NCBI GenBank assembly: GCA_029865195.1
Contig: JAOUHH010000038.1
Span: 1 to 14,090 of the forward strand
Length of the DNA stretch: 14,090 bases
Source: Desulfobulbaceae bacterium
Lineage (GTDB): Bacteria > Desulfobacterota > Desulfobulbia > Desulfobulbales > UBA5123
Reading direction: 5' to 3'
Position numbers and translations under genes: made by a program. This document shows, piece after piece, positions 10,801 to 14,090 of the stretch (positions are counted from its first letter, which is position 1; each line of letters opens with the position of its first letter). Under the pieces are notes generated by a model that worked only from the letters and a program-made list of their open reading frames with translations, was not told where the DNA came from and did no database searches.

Positions 10801-12605
10801 ATCGTTTCTATGCCACGGACAGTGTCAATGACGCCACCGGTACCCCGACCAGTGATGCCACGGTGGCGGTTACTTCCGCCAACGATCCTCCGGTGCTTGA
10901 TTGGACCGGCGAGGCCAACTATACGACGGACGGTGTCGACCCCGACAGTGATTTTGGCGGCCTTACCTTTACCTTCCGGGTCAAGTATACCGATTCCGAC
11001 AATGATGCACCAAATGTTGTCCAGGTCTGGGTGGACAAGAACGACATCAATGGCTACGAGGCCGGCGAGAAGTTCGACATGACCGCGGTGGACCCGGGCG
11101 ACACCACCTATAGCGACGGTAAGCTGTATACCGCCGATGTGGCCGTGCCCTATGTGGCGGACGGAACCGTTTCGTATCGTTTCTTCGCCAAGGATACCCT
11201 GTTGGCCGAAGCCACCGGCAATGCCCCGGTTTCCGGCAGCAATACGGTCACGGTGTTGAATGCTATCACCGTCTGCAGCTCCGGGTGTGATTATACAACC
11301 ATTCAGGCCGCTATTAACGCCGCGGCAGACGGGAATTCGATCCTTGTCGATGAAGGCACCTACAGTGAGAATATCACCTTCCCCACCGATGCTCGGGGGA
11401 TTACTATCAAGGCTACTGGAACTGCGGCAGCGACCATTATTAACGGTACTACCACTGATCTGCCTGTGGTAACGTTTAACAATACAAATGCCGGTATTAC
11501 GGCAGTTCTCGACGGATTTACTATTTCCAATCAAAAGGAATTGGGCAACCTCTCGAGAGGGGTTTCGATTACCAAGAGTTCTAAGCCGACAATTCAAAAT
11601 TGTGTCATAACTTTAAACAAAACTGCAACTGCTGTAATGGGCGGAGGCGTATATATTCTTGGTAATGCAGGGACAACAAGTGCAGGAGCTACAATCAATA
11701 ATTGCAGTATTGTCAGTAATACGACAGGCAAGGGGGCAGTTTATTGTTCCTTGGGTATTTTGTCGATAAACAATAGTAATATTGACAATAATGTATGTAC
11801 ATTTGATGGAGGCGGGATTCGTCTGGAGGGGTCTGATGCAACAAAAGCAACCATTACGGGTGGTAGTATAGACGGCAATGCGGCGACAACCGGTAGCGGT
11901 ATTTACATTGGTGGGGGTGCGGATCTTGACTACACCGGTGGCTCGATTAGTGGGAATATTAATACCGGTACTTATGGCGGCGGCATAAATGTTCTTGCAG
12001 GGAGTTCGGTTCTGAATCTGACGAAGATGTATATCAAAGGGAACTATGCCACTCAGCGGGGCGGCGGGCTGTATCAGGCTACTGGTGTGACGACTACCTT
12101 GAAAAATTGCAACGTAACAGGCAATTCGACAGCACTTGGTACTTGGCAGCCCGGTGGCGGAATTAGTAATTATTCTGGCACTGTCAACATAGACAGTTGT
12201 ACTATCGCCGGGAATTATGGTGGTCTCGGTGGTGGCTTATATAATGATGGAAATATATCTTCAATCGTTAACGCAACTAACAGCATCTTTTGGGGTAATA
12301 CGGCAGGAAATCCTGTTATTTCCCAACAGATTTACAATAAAGCTGGTGGGCAGATGTCTGTCACCGAGTCTGATGTTCAGGGGGGGTGGGGTACTGCGCC
12401 GGATAACAATATCAACTCGGATCCTTTGTTTATCAATGGACAGGCAGCGGGTGCCGGCTCGCCGACCATTCTCGGCGATTTCCATCTGAATACCGGTTCG
12501 CCCTGTATCAATGTCGGAGCGACGGATCTTACCGAGGATATCGACGGTGGCGCCCGGCCGGTGTCGGTTGACGACATGGGTTCCGATGAGTACGGGTCGC
12601 CGTAA
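4803..12605 (+). CDS. Giant secreted multihaem cytochrome fused to repeat/beta-helix stalk
   Basis: 2600 residues, ATG with AGGG at 4790-4793, 9 bases upstream. Residues 1-24 are a Sec signal peptide ending AGRA before D. The N-terminal third carries 12 CxxCH haem sites, with first Cys at about residues 41, 71, 115, 267, 299, 317, 371, 403, 447, 509, 647 and 708, plus one CX5CH at 572. A beta-rich, haem-free insert (about 120-262) lies between sites 3 and 4. Residues 728-1100 are three ~125-residue repeats, 1101-1636 a right-handed parallel beta-helix, 1643-2152 four more repeats, and 2153-2600 a second beta-helix. Both helices end in a DIDG...RP...DMG(A/S)DE signature typical of choice-of-anchor-Q proteins. 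Nothing that looks like a sorting signal follows; the protein ends at EYGSP. A periplasmic or cell-surface electron-transfer and adhesion role is inferred. The long frame is intact with no internal stop. An AT-rich stretch in the second helix differs from the rest in base composition. The full combination is not one I recognise as a named protein. Confidence 0.9.
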   Translation: MKFLQKTVWIAALGLLVLAGAGRADKRNLNYPHNSTNSINCWSCHYTTASVPTWVTDPVTDIDDTPWNRLCWSCHNETDAIYVDNHSSLATNSLNYTWPTATTDMYGTASSSVECRTCHFVHHQLQERTFNSTTWQYEFNSAGALFTGAVSGISASTVTVAGAGWTENQWAGYMVVPNVSNAFAPATSGQYHSYDYKIVSNTSDTLTVEGPVDLTVLGAGSTMAIYYGRLVRSTITTPSSGAKTVKFYDTTGTHSFADGDATRDGVCEVCHTLVTHFRNNGTGSQQLHENLDGKAGTKCVECHVHTAGFGHGGGKPCVNCHGHDTGTHFDPDMTSPYTAGATASEGTGSSHSHSTHTETDSDDAKGPGIYCADCHDITKIPYFKSGTDANGDGNFNLAETNVCDTCHSKNGTYNGVDDPTVGAKANWETGIYEADGVTLRAGKEKWCATCHDENPSQIQAVAAPNVVGDEDGATLYGPGWGFYKTGHGLPKTTTYPASGGLTAGAGKECLDCHDPSLGHIDGLARSFDCSDGCDSDEYRQGYRLKLIDSQNPMTLPLVQAAVPPVAENYRLCFSNNGCHLPEKYLLTGNDYGTSFRDDIGESPDATRGLTPPINAHEYHLNATNFGIQFSADWRDPPDTYKNSNITCISCHNVHGSSQLAMIRTGDLIDKGDGMDMWYHKNSASDPSATTLADSEGTYWNATSSANLCHVCHGGNLIYHRTPPAPQSAPTLAWTGEANYTVDGVEPESAVSGTSFYFRVKYTDVNYDLPEVIQIWVDEDDSGTYEADEKYDLLEVDAGDRNCADGKLYKKILPVTYAGDGVLNYKFYASDRNAAATGDPTLAGKFITLSKVAPVLDWTGEDGYSSDGVSPNTAVGGSNFTFRVKYTDSANQPPSSIQLWLDRNDVSGYEASEKINLTAVDPGDTDYTDGKLYTTTTAIAYAGDGVLNYRFYALDAESTPATGTPTTDRTVTVNASNSAPQLSWIYAENYVRDGVDPDTGISGDTFIFQVKYIDVDNNAPTAMQLWVDLNDDDDYEDGGEKIDMLPVDGDADYSDGKLYVKSVVIAAAGDGLINYRFYASDGSLAATGTPTYDSLVTIIMDAVTVTCPGQSLQTAINNASNGDTILLANGTCTETIVIDNKDLTIRAINKGSAFISGGGTAGPVVKMQNGADSVLDGVTIQNGVVPWAVYGGGVSISESSPTIANCLIDNNTSGYGGGGIYFVTTTGSVLTVVGSTISNNDVLNSRPGGGILMEHGGAVVMSGSTVSGNTAVDGGGFYINDATASSTSSLTVSGSTFSGNIVTSKGGAIYAASNNATSTVNLIIADTDFIDNESVASGGALYLMNNDSVGATMTAEISDSTFSLNTSTGGSATGGALFSQSLNSATISGCTFSENSAISGGGINVYNGSVGNVLTVTDTVIKQNSASNGGGLYLGGDGVSTWSPTFDRCEILGNTTTNNGAGVYAVNLVPVVFKNCIIAGNKSTGLSGGGFYLNNSLVNATITNCTITGNYAADTDSVGGGICAVSSAVATLKNTIMWGNKAYDPTNTDEVSGVATVTASYSDIGQTGYEGNNNVNVDPMFVSPVSYTLAPSVGGNYHLQVDSQVVDAGTGTGAPPDDIDGEFRPSGAGYDMGADEVITEINSAPTLSWTGEANFSSDGVNPDIGADGASFEFRINYVDADNNPPSAIQVWVDKNDDGDYLDGGEKVDLVAVDGGDTTYSDGKLYHTDPAIVLNYSDNNGLIYRFYAADGTAVATGAPVANNTVLVNDAPTLSWLADAGYDSTDGVNPDSGLSTSNFVFKIKYTDANNNPPNAIQVWIDKNDDGDFADPGEMISMAEVDPNDTNYADGKDYTKTVAVSKVGVVASTVLEYRFYASDGSEAVDGAPTGDPTSATANTVTVNNNVPVLAWTGEVNFSADGVNPDSAVFDSSFEFRVKYTDADNEAPSSIQVWVDKNNDLSYVEGDGEYIDLVEVDAGDTNYADGKLYHTSPDITLSTTGNIKYRFYATDSVNDATGTPTSDATVAVTSANDPPVLDWTGEANYTTDGVDPDSDFGGLTFTFRVKYTDSDNDAPNVVQVWVDKNDINGYEAGEKFDMTAVDPGDTTYSDGKLYTADVAVPYVADGTVSYRFFAKDTLLAEATGNAPVSGSNTVTVLNAITVCSSGCDYTTIQAAINAAADGNSILVDEGTYSENITFPTDARGITIKATGTAAATIINGTTTDLPVVTFNNTNAGITAVLDGFTISNQKELGNLSRGVSITKSSKPTIQNCVITLNKTATAVMGGGVYILGNAGTTSAGATINNCSIVSNTTGKGAVYCSLGILSINNSNIDNNVCTFDGGGIRLEGSDATKATITGGSIDGNAATTGSGIYIGGGADLDYTGGSISGNINTGTYGGGINVLAGSSVLNLTKMYIKGNYATQRGGGLYQATGVTTTLKNCNVTGNSTALGTWQPGGGISNYSGTVNIDSCTIAGNYGGLGGGLYNDGNISSIVNATNSIFWGNTAGNPVISQQIYNKAGGQMSVTESDVQGGWGTAPDNNINSDPLFINGQAAGAGSPTILGDFHLNTGSPCINVGATDLTEDIDGGARPVSVDDMGSDEYGSP
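4875..6947 (+). other. Cytochrome module of the giant protein (12 CxxCH + 1 CX5CH)
   Basis: Residues 25-715. Motifs in order: CWSCH, CWSCH, CRTCH, CEVCH, CVECH, CVNCH, CADCH, CDTCH, CATCH, CLDCH, then CFSNNGCH (CX5CH), CISCH and CHVCH. The spacing is uneven: 18 to 62 residues for most neighbours, but 152 between sites 3 and 4. Many extra histidines nearby (for example CRTCHFVHH, CVECHVHTAGFGHGGG, CHNVH) could be the second axial ligands, which points to mostly bis-His haems. Close motif spacing in such proteins normally gives stacked haems within electron-hopping distance. Haem number assumes each CxxCH is filled. Confidence 0.85.
5964..5999 (+). other. EF-hand-like acidic loop between haem sites 7 and 8
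   Basis: Residues 388-399 read DANGDGNFNLAE. This matches the DxNxDGxxxxxE calcium-loop form with Asp at 1, Asn at 3, Asp at 5, Gly at 6, Phe at 8 and Glu at 12. It sits between CADCH and CDTCH. Calcium binding is inferred from the motif only. Confidence 0.55.
6984..8102 (+). repeat. Three tandem ~125-residue protein repeats (block 1)
   Basis: Units begin at about 6984, 7356 and 7734 (residues 728, 852 and 978). Each starts with APxLxW(TGE)xxYxxDGVxPxxxxxG, then FxFxVKYxDxxxxxPxxxQxWxD, an acidic loop ending in Glu, a segment (Y)xDGKLYxK/T, and a closing DGxxNYxFYAxD. Units differ clearly at DNA level, but short tracts such as ttccgggtcaagtataccga are shared with later units. An Ig-like or related beta-sandwich fold is likely; exact family not recognised. 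Confidence 0.85.
8103..9710 (+). other. Right-handed parallel beta-helix 1 (choice-of-anchor-Q type)
   Basis: Residues ~1101-1636. It opens with LQTAINNASNGDTILLANGT, the usual cap of Pel/Pmp-like helices. It continues with many short rungs of the form S.xISxNxAxxGGGIY and closes with DPMFV...YHLQVDSQVVDAGTG...DIDGEFRP...YDMGADE. Such helices occur in polysaccharide-acting enzymes and in adhesins. The low-complexity Gly/Ser/Asn rungs and the lack of an evident catalytic cluster favour a binding or structural role. Confidence 0.82.
9101..9108 (+). repeat. Poly-G tract of 8 within the giant gene
   Basis: An uninterrupted run of eight G bases encodes Leu-Gly-Gly-Asp inside beta-helix 1. Loss or gain of one base would shift the frame and cut the protein after the cytochrome module and the first repeat block. 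Confidence 0.9.
9729..11258 (+). repeat. Four tandem ~125-residue protein repeats (block 2)
   Basis: Units begin at about 9729, 10104, 10506 and 10887 (residues 1643, 1768, 1902 and 2029). They share the block-1 pattern: xPxLxWxxxxxxxxDGVxPD, FxFxxKYTDxDNxxP, QVWVDKND, an acidic loop to Glu, and (Y)xDGKxY. Near-identical DNA occurs between units, for example gacaccaactatgccgacgg at about 10322 and 10726. That fits duplication or gene conversion among units. Confidence 0.87.
11395..12420 (+). other. AT-rich island inside the giant gene
   Basis: Base composition drops within beta-helix 2. I counted 21 G/C of 60 in 11581-11640 and 20 of 60 in 11761-11820, against 39 of 60 in 9301-9360 of beta-helix 1. 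Codons here often end in A or T, unlike the rest of the gene. The first ~130 bases of the helix and its last ~180 bases are GC-rich. Edges are judged by eye. Confidence 0.75.
12380..12386 (+). repeat. Poly-G tract of 7 near the 3' end of the giant gene
   Basis: Seven G bases in a row, followed by T and GGGG, encode part of QGGWG in beta-helix 2. A slip here would alter only the last ~75 residues. Confidence 0.85.
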
Positions 12606-12668
12606 GGAGAGATGCTTTTGGGTCGCGTATTGGGGCAGGTTTTGTGCCGACGGAGCAGTTGGGGGAAA
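12604..12668 (+). promoter_or_regulatory. Spacer with two competing ribosome binding sites for the PKD gene
   Basis: AAGGAGAG (12604-12611) overlaps the stop of the giant gene. It lies too close to the in-frame ATG at 12612 (GGAG ends 2 bases before it) but 8 bases before an in-frame TTG at 12618. GGGGGAAA (12661-12668) lies just before the ATG at 12672, which gives a normal signal peptide. No hairpin with a T-run was seen, so read-through from the giant gene is expected. Confidence 0.5.
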
Positions 12669-12671
12669 CGT

Positions 12672-14090
12672 ATGAATAACGGAAAGGCATCGTTGCTTGC
12701 TTGGTTCTGTGGCGTCGTGACCTGCTTGTTCGTAATGGCCGGGATGCCCGCACATGTCCTGGCCGCGGACCCGCTGACCGCCAACTATACCGAGGACGTC
12801 ACCCTTGGCTATGCGCCCTTCACGGTGCATTTCTTCGATACCTCGACCGGGGCTCCCACCGCCTGGGCTTGGGATTTCGGGGACGGCAGCAGCAGCCCGG
12901 CCCGGCATCCGGTGCACACCTTCACCGCGCCCGGTGTTTATTCGGTGACCCTGGTGGTCTCGAACGGGGAGACCGGTTCCGGGAAGACCAAGACGCGCCT
13001 GATTACCGTAACCTATCCGCCCGGCACCCAGTTGGTCGGCGGTTTGACCGCTGACCTGAACTCTGGCACCGCGCCTCTGGCGGTGCAGTTCAGTGACATC
13101 TCGGTGGGCAACCCTGTCTCCTGGCGTTGGGATTTCGGCGACGGGAGCACCAGCACCCAGCAGCATCCCCGACATTCCTATCTGACCCCCGGCACCTATA
13201 CCGTGTCACTCACCGTTGCCGACGGCGGCAGCCCGGTAACCAAAACCGTGGCCGACATGATCACCGTCGGCGAATCCCCGGAAACACAGATCGCCTTCCG
13301 GGAAGGGTTTGAATATGTCGCGCCGGGTCTCGCCAGTATTGCCGCCCTGGGTTGGACGGCACTCAACAACGATGGCGATTCCGCCAGCGACGGGCCGGTT
13401 ACTTGGTCCGTGGGCTACGACGATACGGCCACTTTTGCCCACAGTGGGGTGAAGTCGGCGTTGGTGCTGTGGAATCACGCTGCGACGGTGACGAAGAATG
13501 ACGACTGGCTGCTTTTGCCGCCGGTTTCCATCCCGGCCGGCTATAAGGCCATCTACTCCTTTTGGACCCGGGCGATGAGCGCCGGTTATCTCGAGGATTT
13601 TAATGTCAAACTCGCAACCGCCGGCCAAGCGATCAGCGATTTCGGTGTCGTCCTTGGCGAGGTGCGGGGGCAGAACACGGGTTGGCGGCGGGTGGCCTAC
13701 GATCTCAGCGAGTATACCGGGCGGACGGTGAATCTTGCCGTGCAGTATGTTTCCCTGGGCAAGTATGGCCTGGTGCTGGATGACGTGAGCGTCACCCTCG
13801 TGCCGTCCGGCATCGAGGGTGGATGGGGCGAGGCAACCGTGATCAGCCCCAATCAGCTCACCAAGGTGCAGTTTGTGGATGATGCCACTGGGTGGGCGGT
13901 GGGCGCCAACGGGACCATCCTCAAAAGCGTTGACGGCGGCAACACCTGGGCCAGTCAGGCGTTGCCCGCCGGCTTCCCCGCCACCGAGACGGTATATGGC
14001 TGTTATTTCGTTGACGCCACTCATGGCTGGGTCATCGGCGGCTCCGCCACCTCGGCGCGGATCCTCTCCACCACCGACGGCGGCGCGACC
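12672..14090 (+). CDS. Secreted PKD-domain protein with adhesin-like and YCF48-like domains, 3' end cut
   Basis: 473 residues are visible; the frame stays open to the window end. The start at 12672 is preferred for its signal peptide: NNGK, a hydrophobic core, and cleavage near residue 33 in HVLAADP. Starts at 12612 or 12618 would add 18-20 residues. Residues ~36-116 and ~120-200 are two PKD domains, each with the W-x-W/R-W-DFGDG-S core and a later H(T/S)(F/Y)...PG.Y.V(T/S)L. Residues ~209-378 match the cleaved-adhesin/choice-of-anchor-J style: FREGFEY, a GW..LNNDGD segment, HSG..SAL, DDWLLLPPV, F.TR...G and a closing LDDVSV. From ~400 come Asp-box/YCF48-type units: GWAVGANGTILKSVDGGNTW and a second cut by the end. 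These folds bind carbohydrate, protein or surfaces, so a secreted adhesin or structural partner of the cytochromes is likely. No haem motif in the visible part. Confidence 0.85.
   Translation, partial: MNNGKASLLAWFCGVVTCLFVMAGMPAHVLAADPLTANYTEDVTLGYAPFTVHFFDTSTGAPTAWAWDFGDGSSSPARHPVHTFTAPGVYSVTLVVSNGETGSGKTKTRLITVTYPPGTQLVGGLTADLNSGTAPLAVQFSDISVGNPVSWRWDFGDGSTSTQQHPRHSYLTPGTYTVSLTVADGGSPVTKTVADMITVGESPETQIAFREGFEYVAPGLASIAALGWTALNNDGDSASDGPVTWSVGYDDTATFAHSGVKSALVLWNHAATVTKNDDWLLLPPVSIPAGYKAIYSFWTRAMSAGYLEDFNVKLATAGQAISDFGVVLGEVRGQNTGWRRVAYDLSEYTGRTVNLAVQYVSLGKYGLVLDDVSVTLVPSGIEGGWGEATVISPNQLTKVQFVDDATGWAVGANGTILKSVDGGNTWASQALPAGFPATETVYGCYFVDATHGWVIGGSATSARILSTTDGGAT

Larger units (their letters stand above)
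11259..12602 (+). other. Right-handed parallel beta-helix 2 (choice-of-anchor-Q type)
   Basis: Residues ~2153-2600. It opens with YTTIQAAINAAADGNSILVDEGTY, followed by GGGIY-type rungs. It ends with DPLFING...GDFHLNTGSPCINVG...DIDGGARP...DMGSDEYGSP at the C-terminus. The layout copies beta-helix 1, but the middle is much more AT-rich. No sorting motif, transmembrane segment or basic tail follows. Confidence 0.82.

Noticed and set aside
6984..11258. Regular repeats considered as a CRISPR array or DNA satellite
   Set aside because: The period is ~375 bases, the units diverge at DNA level and the protein pattern is conserved. They are coding domain repeats.
12612..12671. ATG at 12612 as the start of the PKD gene
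   Set aside because: Its GGAG is only 2 bases away and it would add 20 residues before a normal signal peptide. It is not excluded, since TTG 12618 is well spaced.
12606..12671. Terminator between the giant gene and the PKD gene
   Set aside because: No stable GC stem followed by a T-run could be found in the 66-base gap.

Overview
The window is a run of five genes, all on the + strand and separated by only 14-66 bases (576-620, 4047-4071, 4789-4802, 12606-12671). It looks like part of one long operon for exported, surface-type proteins. It begins inside a multihaem c-type cytochrome gene and ends inside a PKD-domain gene. No tRNA, rRNA, CRISPR array, transposase, clear promoter or intrinsic terminator was found. 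Long reverse-strand open frames are shadows of the GC-rich coding strand.

Layout. (1) 3-575: C-terminal end of a multihaem cytochrome with three CxxCH haem sites. (2) 621-4046: a secreted protein with an NHL-type beta-propeller, two InlB-B-like repeats and a tail of Ig/carboxypeptidase-regulatory-like domains. It has no haem motif. (3) 4072-4788: a small exported TPR-like protein. (4) 4803-12605: a 2600-residue secreted protein, the centre of interest. It has an N-terminal cytochrome module with 12 CxxCH motifs plus one CX5CH. This is followed by three ~125-residue repeats, a parallel beta-helix, four more repeats and a second parallel beta-helix. (5) 12672-14090 (cut by the window end): signal peptide, two PKD domains, a cleaved-adhesin/choice-of-anchor-J-like lectin-fold domain and the start of YCF48/Asp-box propeller repeats.

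Organism. The DNA is GC-rich, roughly 55-65% by eye. Large exported multihaem cytochromes beside NHL, PKD, beta-helix and YCF48 proteins suggest a metal- or sulfur-respiring bacterium of the Desulfuromonadota/Desulfobacterota (Geobacter/Desulfuromonas-like) type. This is inferred from protein style, not from a marker gene.

How the genes may work together (inference). All four proteins whose N-termini are visible carry Sec-type signal peptides. Two are haem proteins, and the others are built from protein- or carbohydrate-binding folds. The set fits an extracellular electron-transfer or surface-attachment apparatus in which gene 4 joins a haem wire or head to an adhesin-like stalk. No outer-membrane porin, maturation factor or anchor sequence is visible here, so partners would have to lie outside the window. 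The most notable sequence signals are the cytochrome-adhesin fusion, the EF-hand-like acidic loop present in all seven stalk repeats and once between haems 7 and 8, the CX5CH site, and an AT-rich island in the second beta-helix.
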